This document shows positions 46,965 to 59,074 of a stretch of 64,000 nucleotides of DNA, piece by piece. The translations under genes were made by a program, and so were the position numbers. Below the pieces are notes generated by a model. It searched no databases. It saw nothing but the letters and a program-made list of their open reading frames with translations, and was not told where the DNA came from. The stretch's first letter is position 1. Every line of letters begins with the position of its first letter. The DNA is from Bullera alba (taxonomy: Eukaryota; Basidiomycota; Tremellomycetes; Tremellales; Bulleraceae), in contig BCIX01000001.1 in assembly GCA_001600095.1 (NCBI GenBank), positions 2,480,001 to 2,544,000 of the forward strand. Direction: 5' to 3'.

Positions 46965-49900
46965 ATGTCAATCGTGTCAACCTCACCGATCAGGACGAAT
47001 CCCAATCGTGGCAGTCCCGCTCGGCCCCGGGCTACCGCTCGATCATTTCCCAAGTCCGCCTTACCACTCAAGATACCGGACGTTCCTGCAGCACCATGGT
47101 CGGTCAATGACAAGCTGACTCCATCGCCATCACCCCTTGGCCCCCATTCGCCCTCCCAGTATCTCCCGGCTCCGACGCCGCCTTACACCGGCACCGACGA
47201 GATCTCGGGTTACCCCTACCATCAGTCTCCGCTCGGAGCGCCATGGCAGCAACTTGGTCCCAGCGATCTCATGCCGCCTCCAACATTCTCTCCCTCGGGC
47301 AACTACTCTTCTCCAGTCGGTTACAACATATCCTCTCCAGCTATCTCCGGTCTTTCCCTCTCAATGTCGCCTTCCGGCTACGCTATGAACCAGGACTCGT
47401 ACGGTCTCTATCCCGCATCTTATCCAAGTAGCGTGAGTCTATCTGGCCGGATGGACTCCCACCTCTCGAATTGCAGCTCTCCCATAAAGTCCGAAGCCGC
47501 CACCTACATGACGGGAGACGCCTCGACCTCATACGCCTCTGGGTTCGACACGGACGGAGGCGAGCTCTACTGGACAGATTTCGCCGAGTACACAGAGCCC
47601 GATGCTATAGGACAGAGTGGTATGGATATCGCCGATGCCGAGTTCACCGAAACCAAGAAGGCGGATGTGGTGAAGACGCCTCGACCACCAAACGCCTGGA
47701 TCCTGTATCGATCAGACCAACTCAAAGCCATTGGCTCCGGTCAGCTCATTCCTGGTCTGGAGGCTGTTCAAGCGGAGATCGCTGCCTCTTCATCCGCTTC
47801 AGCTAGCTCGGGTCCGGAGAAAGAGGACAAGATTGGCCCAGTCAAGAAGAAGGAGAAGGCAAAGAAGGGCGCCAAGGAGCCGACAGAAGGCATGTTGGCA
47901 TTAGGACGAGGTAAAACTGGTCGTGGTATCCCTCAAGCCGATATCTCCAAGATGATCAGTATGCTCTGGAAGCGAGAGTCTCCGGTTGTGCGAGCAGAGT
48001 ACGAGAGACGAAGCGAGGAGAAGAAACAAGAAGTGAGTGTCGAATTCCATCTTTCCAATCTGAAACGACAGCTCGAAAACATTTCGATTTCGACTGGACG
48101 GTTTCGTAACTTTCAAAACCATATGCTTAATCCATGTCGGCGGCTATATGCTTATCTATGACGACAGCATCGACGACTCTATCCCGGCTACAAGTTTCAG
48201 CCGCAGCGCAAGGCCGACAAGATCAAGATGCGAGAGGAGAAGGAGCGAGAGAGGGAGGCTGCTAAGCGAGAGAAGGCTCTACTGAGGAGTGGAGGTACAA
48301 GTCGTGAGTATAGCCGGTCCAATCCGTTGGAGCGTGACTAACATGCTCTATCTTCCTCTCCCTTCCTCTCCGCGCCTCCCCTCCTCGAACGTCCGATCCA
48401 TTATGCTTCACCCAATAGGTGGAGGTCGAAGAGTGCGTACACGTACCAGGGTCTCACCAAGCACTCCATACACCGCCCCAGGTACCGGGGAGAGTAGGGC
48501 CATGGGTCGATCTCTCTCCTATGGAGGGGCCTCTGGAACCGAGAGCTCTCTCACTAGTGGTCCTTCCTACAGCACGGACTCTAGGGAACAAGGCAAGTCT
48601 CTTGCGAAAGTAGATCACTTGGCTATAACTCACCCACTCGTAGCCATGTCCAGTCGAACCTTCCCGTCCACACCCTCACACTCCAGTCCCAGCCTGGCTG
48701 GAAACGCTGAGGACCCCCGATTTCGATCATACCCCTTTCCGATGCCGCCAACCTCCTTACCCTCCATGCGACGAGAGGACCATGCGGCGTTGTTCACAGA
48801 CTCGTTTGCGATCCCACCAGGAACGTCCGCTCGCTCCAGCTCGACTATTCCCCCTGATCCCAGTGCGCATGGGGAACCATTGCGCGCTCACGCTGCCGGA
48901 TCTGCCGGATTGGAGGCTCGAGAGTCGAACAGCTCCAACAGCACTTTCGACAGATCTTCTTCTGCCGCCTCCCAACCGGACCATGCCCAAGTAAACGACG
49001 GTGCTTCCAATGGTGCAGGTCGAGTGGTGCGCAATGGTTTCCCCGCCAGCTCCTCGGACACTGGTATTGCTGCGACTCCAGCTCTCATGAGCGTTGATCG
49101 AGGAGAGGTCAACGTCGGCAATGCCGACCGCACGAGACAAGGCGAGTCGGCACCTCCACACGGTGGCCAGAGTCTCGGTGAAGAGGCCGAGACCGAGAGT
49201 GGAGAGATCCTGAACCCTCGTCCAGTTCACGCGAGACGCGCTTCCAGCCTCGTCGAAGAGTGGGGTGAGATCACCAAGTCGGCCAGTGATACCGCCGGAG
49301 ACTTCAACCCCGCCAAGCAGCCTGCCCAAAGTGGACCTCCTGCACCAGCATCTGTACCACCTCTCAATCTCGGCAATAGGTCTCAGCGACAAGTCCGATT
49401 CAAACCTGTCGGTCCACCCAGTGAGTACCTGTAACGAGGTTAGCGCGACGAATGCATACCGGCTGACACGTACCTCTCTTTCAGCTCCCATCGCTACTTC
49501 GTTCGGCAACATCGAGATTCCGGACGGCGGACGAACTCCCACCCAGATGTTCTATCCTGTCATGCCGACAACAGAGGGTGATGTACCCTTACGAGGAGCC
49601 TTCCAGCCAGAGCACCAAGCGTATTGGTACAACCCTGCCGACGCCATCGTGTACTACATGCCCACCTACACCACTGTGCACACCGACAATGGTGATATGT
49701 TGATACCCGCCGCGCCATTCGGACAGCCAAGCAGCCATCGTCCAGCTCAGAGCGACGGAGAACACACCCAGAACTTACCGATGGTCCCACCTCGAGGTCC
49801 TGGTGAGATGGACGTGTCCGCCGAGCAAGCGAATCTCGACCAATTTGGCAGCCAATACATTGACCAAGCGTACTGGGTGACCGACGACAATGGCCAGGTC

Positions 49901-50455
49901 CTGGGTCTACCGATGATGCCCGCTGCCATGGGTGACTACATTCCGATGAACGCGGTCGTCGAAGAAGAGACTGGTCCTTTCCTCTCGGAACGACCCATGT
50001 TCTCGCCAATGGACGGCAGTTTCGCTCTGCAGCAGTCTGGTCCCAACTCTAACTATGGTCGACATGAGCGAGACTACGAAGGATACACTCACCAGGATGG
50101 GTTGACTGTTCCAATGGAGAATGTCCCTCGACACGTCTCGTCCTCCGCCTATCCGCCTACTCCGCATTCGATGGGTGGAAACCCCAGCTCCGGCATGTCC
50201 GCCTGGACCGATAGATCGACCTCGTTCGCACTCGCTGGTTCAATGAGCAATGGCTTCGATTTCAACATCGGCGAGGACCTCATCGTCTGGGACGAGAATG
50301 ACGAGTATGACCGAGCCGACTACCGCTCAGTATCCGGTGCGAGAAGGCCCAGCAAGTCGATCGAAACTTCCACCAGTAGTCAAAGTCAAAGCCATTCCTC
50401 TTCCAGAGTCTCCACGCCTGCCAGTCATTCCGGGGAACCCACTACGGCCACATAA
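46965..50455 (+). CDS. HMG-box transcription factor (MATA_HMG type) with split box
   Basis: DNA-binding regulator with a sequence-specific (MATA/Ste11-type) HMG box, the class that includes pheromone-response and mating factors of basidiomycetes such as Mat2 and Prf1; which one this is cannot be decided. About 1,060 residues. The N-terminal 240 residues are Pro/Ser-rich. The box begins RPPNAWILYRSDQLKAI, is broken by about 55 residues rich in Ala/Ser and then Lys (PVKKKEKAKKGAKE), and resumes IPQADISKMISMLWKRESPVVRAEYERRSEEKKQE. Across an intron it ends HRRLYPGYKFQPQRK. A basic helix and a long disordered C-terminal half with RASSLVEEWGEI, WYNPADAIVYYMP and IGEDLIVWDENDEYD follow. The start is ATG 46965-46967; the end is GEPTTAT-TAA. 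A long gene-free region upstream suggests complex control. Confidence 0.88.
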
Positions 50456-51261
50456 GCTTGTCCCGCCCGGATCAAGTCCAGTTACCGCAACGCGACTGGT
50501 AATGATTCTCCAACCACGCTCCCGACCAGGGACGACCTGTGTAAAAGTATTCAGTTATCTCTTGTACATTACCTGTACATTTGGATCTTGTACTGTAATA
50601 GCATGCTAGGATCATCGGACAAAACACGGCCTATCCTTCTTCCCCATCTCTCGATGTATCTCTTCACCTAGGTTCCCCCTAGATTCCCTTGCTGTTTATA
50701 GATCGCATTTCCACTGAACCTTACGTTCTTGCTTGCCTGGTGGAGACTCGTGCCGGGTAGTGTATACTTTCGATATTGGTCCAAGGTTGTACATAGCTGT
50801 CTATGCAAGTGTACAGAAGTGATTACCGAGGGATGGATGGGCTAGAGACGTGGTGCAAGGGCGAGGAGCAGGCCAGAGAGTGAGCTGGATCGGGAAGGGA
50901 AGCCTAGTGAATGCCACGTCATTCTATTCCAGCCCTTATCACCGCCTTGTTTCATCTCTCAAACGCAGATCCACCCATCCGAGATTTTCGAGTCACCAGA
51001 CGCACGAGCTATCTCAACGTGCAAGCATACAAAGAAGCGATCACACGGACTGATTAACGAGGAGATCCAATCTGATCCTTTGTATCTCACGACTCGATAT
51101 ACCAACAACAGACGTCGAGTCGACAGACAAGGACGACTTTCAAGATATCGCTACGACCGCTCTTTGGCGGTTCGCGCATCTCCCACTTTCGCATTTCACA
51201 CTCTATAGCAATAACCCGAACGCTTCACAGCACTGCATCAGCGAGGAAAGACACAACCAAG
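50456..51261. other. Intergenic: HMG gene 3' UTR and LeuRS promoter
   Basis: About 800 bases between two plus-strand genes, with Pumilio-type motifs annotated separately. No coding signal. Confidence 0.5.
50563..50795 (+). promoter_or_regulatory. Cluster of Pumilio/PUF-type sites downstream of the HMG gene
   Basis: TGTACATT occurs at 50563-50570 and 50574-50581, and TGTACATA, an exact UGUANAUA Pumilio element, at 50788-50795. All are on the coding strand within 110-340 bases after the stop, where a 3' UTR would lie. Function is inferred. Confidence 0.5.
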
Positions 51262-54200
51262 ATGGCCGCAACCATACAGCACGACGCCGCGGCGGGCTCT
51301 GTTGTCGTCATGGAGAAGGTGAGTGTCTTGGGAGATTCTCCATCCCGAAAGGGCCCCTCCAAGCTCTGGAGATTAGGATGGATACAAGTAAGGGTGACCT
51401 GAACTGACATAAACCTCGTAGACGGACAAACGAGACTATCTGATCAACTTGGAGAAGTCTGCTCAGACGACATGGACCGAATCCAGCTCGTTCGAAGTGG
51501 ACGCCCCTCCCCTGCCTGAGGGTATTGCCTCTTACGCCGAGTTCTTCGCCAAAGGCAAAGCCGAGGGCAAAGACCTGATGGATGAGATCAAGGAGAAACA
51601 CCCGAAATGGTTCGGAACGTTCCCTTACGCCTACATGAACGGTACTTTCCACTTGGGTCACGCATTCACTATCTCCAAGATCGAGTTTGCAGCGGGTTTC
51701 GAGAGGATGAGGGGAAAGAGAGTTCTCTTCCCAGTCGGCTACCACGTCACCGGAATGCCTATCAAGGTGAGCTTCAGACGAAACCCAGCTGGTTCCCCAA
51801 GTGGAGCTGATCTAATTACATAGACTTCCGCGGACAAGCTAGTCAGGGAGATCGAGATGTTCGGAGAGGACTTTGCTGGATATTCGGAACAGGCAGAGGA
51901 AGCAGCTGCTGAGCAAAAGGCCGCTGCGGCTGCGAACAAGCCCGCAAAGTCCCTTGAATCAACAGATCCGTCAAAAGCGAAGAAGGGGAAGCTAAATGCC
52001 AAGTCCACTGGATTGACGTACCAATTCCAGATTATGGAGCTCATTGGGGTGCCCAAAGATGAGATCAAGCAGTTTGCCGATACGAGCAAATGGTTGGAAT
52101 TCTTCCCTCCGCTTGCCAAGGAGGACTTGAACAACCTTGGTTCAAGGGTTGACTGGAGAAGACAGTTCCTGACCAGTAAGTTCAGTCGAATCAAGTCTAA
52201 AGAGTTCCGCTGACTCCTGCACAGCCGACGCCAACCCTTACTACGACTCGTTCGTCAGATGGCAGATGAACAAGCTACACCAACAGGGAAAGATCAAGTT
52301 CGGAGAGAGGTACACCATCTACTCGCCCAAGGACGGTCAGCCCTGTATGGACCACGACAGACAGAGTGGAGAGGCCGTCAACCCACAAGAATACACGGCT
52401 GTCAAGATGGAGGTTCTAAAATTCGGCCCAAGTGTGTCTAGCGAGTTCACCCAGGCTGTTGGAGGTAGAAAGGTTTGGATGGTCGCTGCTACCCTCAGAC
52501 CAGAGACCATGTGAGTGAAGCTCTTCGTTCTCGCCCAAATTAGGTGAGCTGACTCCCGGTTTGACAGGTACGGCCAGACCAATTGCTTTGTCGGACCAAC
52601 CCTGAAATACGCCGTGTTCGAGTCTGCCGAGAAGGAACTCTTCCTAGTCACCGAGCGAGCTGCCCGGAACATGGCCTTCCAGGGCACCTTTGCGTCTGAG
52701 CGAGGCGTCATCAACAAAGTCGCTGATGTCATTGGCGCGGACCTCATCGGAACCAAGGTCAGACCACCCATGGGTATCGCCGAGGCGGTGTACGTTTTGC
52801 CCATGGAAGGCGTCCTCGCGACTAAGGTAATCACCGTTCTCTCCTACACATGTGATAGGTACTTATGCTTTGACAGGGAACTGGTGTTGTCACGTCCGTC
52901 CCATCCGACTCGCCCGATGACTACAGGACCCTCATGGATCTACGCAAGAAGCCCGAAATGTACAAGATTCAGCCCGAGTGGGCGGCTGTCGACCCAATCC
53001 CTGTTCTGGCCACCCCAAAATACGGCAACCTGGTCGCCGAGGCCCTGTGCACAGAGTTCAAGATCCAGTCGCAGAGGGACGTCAAGCAGCTTGCCGAGGC
53101 CAAGGACATCGCCTACAAGGAGGGCTTCTACAATGGAAAGATGATTGTCGGAGACTTCAAGGGAGAGGCAGTCGCCGATGCGAAACCCAAAGTCCGACAA
53201 CAGATGATCGACCAGGGTCTAGCAGTGGCCTATGCCGAGCCAGAGTCCGAGGTCATCTCTAGATCTGCCGATGTCTGTGTGGTCGCCCTGGTCGACCAAT
53301 GGTATCTCGACTACGGAGAGGATGAGTGGAAGGCCGTGGCCAAGAAGCTCCTGGCTCAGATGAACACGTACCTGCCCGAGACTAGGAACGCGTTCGAGGC
53401 CGTTCTCGACTGGCTCAACCAGTGGGCTTGTGCCCGATCATATGGTCTCGGCTCGAAACTACCTTGGGACCCTCAATTCCTGGTCGAATCTCTCTCCGAC
53501 TCGACCATCTACATGTCCTACTACACTGTCGCCAACTTGCTGCACGAGGACATGTGGGGATCCAAGCCCGGCCCATTGGGCATCAAGCCAGAATCGATGA
53601 CCGACGCCATGTGGGAGTACGTTCTTGGAAACGGAGCGTTCCCCAAGGATTCGGACATCACGGAGGAGAAGGCCTCTCAGCTCAAGTACAACTTCCAGTA
53701 CTTCTACCCGCTCGACGTGCGATCATCGGGTAAGGATCTGATCCCCAATCACTTGACATTCTGGATCTACAACCACGCTGCGCTATTCGAAGAGAAACAC
53801 TGGCCAAGAGCGGTCCGAACGAACGGTCACCTCATGTTGAACGGAAAGAAGATGTCGAAATCGACAGGAAACTTCTTGACAATGAGGGAGGCGACCAAGA
53901 AGTACGGTGCGGATGCCATGAGACTCAGTCTCGCGGATGCCGGTGACGAGATCACCGACGCAAAGTGAGCATTGTCGGAAGTGCCTGGCATTGGCACCGC
54001 TGAGCTTGTTCTAGCTTCGAAGAGACCGTCGCCAACGCCGCTATTCTTCGTCTTCACACAGCCGCCATCTGGGCAGAGGTAAGTACTTAACGCTCTGTAA
54101 TTGTCGTATGTGAACTCACGACTGCCCTGTAGGAGATGAAGGCGACAGAGTCGACGCTGAGGACAGGCGAATACAACCAGTTTGACAAGGGTTTCCAAGC

Positions 54201-55174
54201 CGACATGGACTACCTGTGTGAAGCCGCGTACGAAGGGTTTGACAAGTAAGCGAATCTGAAAGATGACATCCATACAGCATACTGATGGGCAATCCGTCTC
54301 TTAGGATGGAGTTCAAGGAAGCCCTGAAACGAGGTCTTTACGACTACGAGTTGGCACGAAACTGGTACCGAAGCGTCTGCTCGCCCGACAACGGCGGACC
54401 TGGTATGCACCGAGACCTGGTGTTCAACTACATCCGAACATCTGCGCTTCTGATTGCCCCCTTCACGCCTCACTTCTCCGAGCACGTCTACAAGAACGTC
54501 TGTGGCGAGCAGGGATCGATCCAGAACGCGCCATTCCCCCGGTCGTCAGGCAAGATCGACACTGCGGTACTCGCTCAACTGGAGTACATGCGAGGTGTTG
54601 TCGACACCTTCCGATCCGCCGAGGCCCTCATGTCGAAGAAGAAGGGCAAGAAGGGCGTCTCCACGGGCGCTTTCGACCCCGCTCTGCCCAAAGGAGCGAG
54701 ATGTTTCGTTGCGACGCACTTCCCAGAATGGCAGACCACCTGTGTCGAGGTTGTCAAGAGCGTCTACCAGGACGGCAAATTTCACGAGGACGCCCTCAAG
54801 AAGAAGATGGTCGAAGGTGGCTTCATGAAGGACAAGAAGGCGATGCCCTTCGTCCAGACTATCAAGGTAGGTCCACCAGTGGAGGTTTGGTTCGTCGATC
54901 TAAGATGCTGATGGCTTATCTTCTCTTCCAGCGAAAAGCCCTGGATATCGGACCAAAGGCGTTCGAGAGGACCCTGCCCTTCAACGAGCTTGAGACGATC
55001 TCCCTGCTGAAACCCTTCATCAAGTCGTCTCTCAAATACGAAGAGTTCGACGTGGTCTCGGTCGAGGATGCGCTCAAGCACATTGAGCACAATGGTGACC
55101 AGAATGGCTGGGCCAAGGAGAAGGTCGAGTCGAGCGAGCCCGGAGCACCGGCCGTCGTCTTCTGGAACGTCTAA
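51262..55174 (+). CDS. CDC60: Leucyl-tRNA synthetase, cytosolic
   Basis: Class I synthetase charging tRNA-Leu in the cytosol; in yeast the enzyme also reports leucine to TORC1. About 1,100 residues. [19 protein letters not shown] is followed, after an intron, by [13 protein letters not shown]. The HIGH-type signature is [13 protein letters not shown], then [13 protein letters not shown]. The CP1 editing domain includes [14 protein letters not shown] and [37 protein letters not shown] precedes the KMSKS loop [12 protein letters not shown] (about 53840). The anticodon-binding and C-terminal eukaryotic domains complete it, ending [11 protein letters not shown]. About ten introns. The archaeal/eukaryotic type of insertion and the lack of a presequence exclude the mitochondrial enzyme. 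Confidence 0.96.
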
Positions 55175-55441
55175 GGGCGTAAAGAAAGGGCAAGACGAGT
55201 GTGCGATAGCAGGTGTCGGTAGTACTCGTAGATCATCATGGACATCAAATGCACATCACATTGATTCACTCCGCGATACCCCGGTCACTAGAATTACAAC
55301 ATGATGCATCGGCCTCTTCAACTTGAACAATCACATGCTGTGTCCGATAACTATACCTTCCGCTGGCTCCTTGGCATCCAACTGCATCCAGCACTCCCCG
55401 GAATCGCCGCTGATCGGTATTAGGATGTAACCCGATCGGGT

Positions 55442-56086
55442 CTACGATGGGCGTCTGGCTCCTCCCTTCGGCGGTGTCGAAGCGAAATCGTCCGCCCATA
55501 CTATCTTGTCCTCCTTTCCCGCAGCCTGTGAATTGATGGCGTCAGTATCATGATCCTGGAGGAGAGCGAGCCAGTCCTTTCACAGTCTCCAGGTGACACA
55601 CGATCGCGACAGCGCTTTCATTGTCCTCCAGGTGAGCAACACTTGTATCCAGGCCTCTCGTGTAAATCATGTTGTGCCTCGCAGATCCGCTTCCCGCCAG
55701 ACACCGCAGAAGATCACATCGTACGATGCACTTACATTGAGGGTCTCCGTTATCGACTCCCTAGCCAGTCGATCCCGCTTGGCGGCATCGACCTTTGCTT
55801 TCAGTTCGGGCGATAGGGCCTGTACAGCGTCAATGATCCCAGACTTGTTCTAGCGGCGATACGTCCTGCTCACATTGTAGAACTGCTCATCGGTTGGTGT
55901 TGCCCACTTCATGATTCCATATCCCGAACCGGTGACTGCGAGTCACAGGTCTTAGAACTAAGATCTGCCACTGCCGATCTTCACTCACTGACGGTGAACA
56001 TGATCATGAACCTGATGAGTGAATATTGAGCTAAGATCTGGTGTTGGGATAGGAGCCACTCACTTTCCCCATTGTACCTGTGCCAT
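55442..56086 (-). CDS. CBP4: Cbp4-like cytochrome bc1 assembly factor
   Basis: Small inner-membrane mitochondrial protein of the Cbp4 family, which binds newly made cytochrome b with Cbp3-Cbp6 during complex III assembly. Tiny exons join to about 85 residues: MAQVQWGKFMIMFT, then VITGSGYGIMKWATPTDEQFYN, then ALSPELKAKVDAAKRDRLARESITETLN, then AAGKEDKIVWADDFASTPP and a short end. One hydrophobic helix near the N-terminus is followed by the family block TPT.EQ.Y..LSPEL..KVD. The ATG is at 56084-56086 and the stop at 55442-55444. The last intron (about 190 bases) is much longer than the others and might hide another small exon. It is divergent from the 6-phosphogluconolactonase gene and convergent with LeuRS. 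Confidence 0.78.
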
Positions 56087-56665
56087 TGTGCGCAGACGGT
56101 ATTGAGTTGATGTCGAGTCGACGATGCCAGCTGATCTCAATTCGAGCGACGTCGATTGGATCTCAGCCAGCAGAGGCTGATGATGAAAGTGCAGCGGCGA
56201 TGGCCGAAGCCCTCTGTGCCAATTTAAGATTCCCACGGTATCATCACTCTCTTCCCTTCTTTCCCATGATGACGACGCTAGTGGAAGGGCCTGCTGCTGG
56301 TGCTGGTGGTCCCCCTTCTCCATCCCTTCTCCTGATGGGAATCACATATCGTTGACAGCAAGCAGTGATAGCATTCTGAATAGCGACATCATAGAGCTCG
56401 ACTCCTTATTGACAGAGTCACCTGACGCTCAGCACCTCACGCAAATCCCATCAAAGGACCTCGCTTTCGCCCGACCCCATCCGTGATCCGCACTCCCCCG
56501 GACGAGCACGCCGAGGACAACAATACGGCCTTTTGTCCTGCAACAAACGCTGCACCGCTTCGCTCTGCACGTTCCCTCAGTCCAGGCGTCCAATACCAGG
56601 CTATCATCGAGGTTCGCCTAGATTGACATACGACTCTCGCCCAAGCCATCCCCACCAACTCCACC
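56087..56665. promoter_or_regulatory. Divergent promoter between CBP4 and 6-phosphogluconolactonase
   Basis: About 580 bases separate the two starts. No coding signal beyond short unsupported frames; no clear TATA box. Confidence 0.5.
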
Positions 56666-57706
56666 ATGCCTCCCCAGCCACCCGCGCCCCCTGTATTCTA
56701 CAGGTTCAAGGAGACGGACACGCTGGTCGACTCGTTAGCCAACTTCGTGGTCAAAGCCCAGCGAGATGCAGTTGACAAGAGAGGGAAGTTCACGATCGCC
56801 CTGTCAAGAGGTACGCTCGCCGCGAATCTTCGAGGGCTAGTAGGGCAGGAGAATGTACAATGGGATAAGTGGTACGTGACAAGGCAACCGTAAAGCTATT
56901 CTAGCTGACTTCTATCATAGGGAAGTCTTCTTCTGTGACGAAGCGGCTGTACCGCTAGACTCTGAAGACTCAAATTACCACTCCAACTATCTCTCCTTCC
57001 TCTCAACCGTGCCCATTCCGCCATCACAGATCCACACGATAGACGCCTCACTGCTAGACGACCCAGAGGAGCTGGCCGACGAGTATGAGAAACAGCTCAT
57101 TGGCCACTTTGCAGCGTCAAACGCTGCCAGGTACCCCACCTTCGACCTGATGCTGCTGGGTATGGGCCCTGATGGAGAAACTGCGTCGCTGTTCCCGGGA
57201 CACGAGATACTCAACGAGCGGGACGCCTGGGTCAGCTTCATCGAGGACGCCCCCAGAGGTCCCAAGAAGAGAATCACCATGACGTGAGCTATCATTCCCG
57301 ATATGCAGGTGGTGTGCTGAAACGTCATTTTAGCCTTCCCGTGTTCACACACTGCTACCGAGCCGTCTTCGTAGTATCTGGAAAGGAGAAGGCCGAGATG
57401 CTCCATGCTATTCTGGATGAGCCTCAGGCCGGTTTGCCATGTTCAAGAGTCCGACCCGCGTGAGCAAAGCAGCTGCCGCCTGTCGGCCCCTTCTCCCGTA
57501 ATTGAGCTGACACGCGGATTCTTAGCGCACCCGGTCTTGTTTTCTGGTTCGCCGACGCTGATGCGGCTTCTCAAACCACCTACCCGCCAACTCTGTTCAG
57601 ATGGATCGACAACCAGAAGGAAGCGGAAGAAGCCGTCGCCGCCGCCCAGCGCAAGGCTGCCAAGCGACTCGCTCAGGAAGAGTCAGGAGGCGAGGACTGG
57701 AACTAG
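56666..57706 (+). CDS. SOL: 6-Phosphogluconolactonase
   Basis: Second enzyme of the oxidative pentose phosphate pathway, hydrolysing 6-phosphogluconolactone. Five exons, about 265 residues: [18 protein letters not shown], then [43 protein letters not shown] (a stretch of the glucosamine-6-phosphate isomerase/6PGL fold), [22 protein letters not shown] with the catalytic-region [15 protein letters not shown] signature, then [27 protein letters not shown]. The C-terminus ends in an Ala/Lys helix, [11 protein letters not shown]. In the signature the usual His is Glu here (DGETAS), which is also seen in some family members. The start is ATG 56666-56668. Confidence 0.93.
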
Positions 57707-58158
57707 GCTTGATTGTGGGAGTTTTCAGTGCCGAGCACACAGAAGTCTTGACGGCTTCAACAGGAGTGGAGAGCTGCTTTGGAATAGATGGAAGCGAAGG
57801 AAGCGTATGATGGTATGCGGAGTGTGCGATAGTCGAGGCGCCCATCAGAGTTGAAGCGTTCTCAGAGGATGGAGAAGTACAGATAGAAATCAGATAATGC
57901 CAAATCCTCTTTCTACTGGTGTTCAATGCAAGTTATCCAATCGCAAAGGAGCGTGTGATCACCGTCTCGCAGGATTGAGCTCGTGGTTTGCGTTCTGTGA
58001 GCAAGCCGCAGAGGGAACCCCTACAATTGTGCGGCTCTGCTCGATCATCCAAACTCCAGTAAGCGTGTCCCAGCATCGGTCGGCGATCGCACGCAACTGA
58101 GAGCGGGACACGTTCGTCCGAGGAGGAAGGATCATGGAAACGGCTATATTAACATAGC
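57707..58158. other. Convergent 3' region between 6-phosphogluconolactonase and YOS1
   Basis: Two 3' UTRs face each other here. I see nothing else. Confidence 0.55.
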
Positions 58159-58686
58159 CTATCCCAAGGCTAATTCGTACAAGATCCTATGAAAGACGTT
58201 AGTCCTTAATGCGCTCAGCATCCGCCAAATCACTCACACGACGATATTCACCACTATTAGAGGCACTAGACGGACACAAGTATCAGCTAGAATTCCAAGC
58301 CTATCAAGTACCATAGTGCCGGAATCGCTCACTTCTCATTAAAGTCCTTGTTGCACTGATCAAATTGACCAACTTCGCTTTGATGCTCGTTCCCTCGTTC
58401 CCACCCGATCCGCTGCCTCCGGCCCCGAAGGATCCATCGTATATGTTGGGATTACTGGCGTTTCCAAAGCCAGAGTTTGCCGATTGCGACGACCTGGTGG
58501 ACCATCCGACTGCGAAGAGAGAAGTTAGTATGTCAGTGCGGGCGGTGAACATGGGATATAAGAGGAACGACCAAATCCAAGCAGGAGCTCACTCTTCGCT
58601 AGGAACCGCTCCTCGTTCAGGATTGCAATAGCGTTCGTGAATAGCAAGGCGATGTAGAAGATGTTGCCAAAGTATCCGAAAACCAT
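58159..58686 (-). CDS. YOS1: Yos1/IER3IP1-like ER-Golgi transport protein
   Basis: Small membrane protein of ER-to-Golgi vesicles that works with Yip1 and Yif1 in COPII transport. Joined exons give MVFGYFGNIFYIALLFTNAIAILNEERFLAK, a middle loop, then KAKLVNLISATRTLMRMPLIVVNIVVILYELALG-TAG, matching yeast Yos1 at both ends with two membrane helices. The loop between them, read VGWSTRSSQSANSGFGNASN and onward, contains a Gly/Ser/Asn-rich stretch of about 30 residues that is longer than in yeast. The last two exons are tiny (about 29 and 23 bases). The ATG is at 58684-58686. Confidence 0.88.
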
Positions 58687-59074
58687 GGTGTGTCGTTGTT
58701 GCCCCCTTAGTCGACGCGGCTGCAGAACAGCTGAGGAGCTGGAGGTGACTCTGGTACAACTCTGCTGTGGAGCTGTGTGCTGTGGACACTGGACACCCGG
58801 ACAGCGACGTGTGACGAAGATCCCAGAGGTCAAGTCGGGATGCCACGTGGGCGTGTTGGGATCAATTACGTAATGATTCTCGTTGTTGCCAGCGTTTACC
58901 AGAATCGTCCAGGCCTCTTGTGCTTGCCTCCACTCGCTTTCTCCAACTTTCCGTGGTCGAGCGACAGTCTCGCGAGCATCTCTCAACACTACATCACAGC
59001 AACAAGCATAGATCAGACAACGCTGGCAAATCACCGGTCACCAGACACACTCATCAGATTTGTACGCTGGCAAT
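58687..59074. promoter_or_regulatory. Divergent promoter between YOS1 and SIS1
   Basis: The two starts are 388 bases apart on opposite strands. A 7-base duplication (TGGACAC x2 near 58783) is present; nothing else stands out. Confidence 0.55.
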
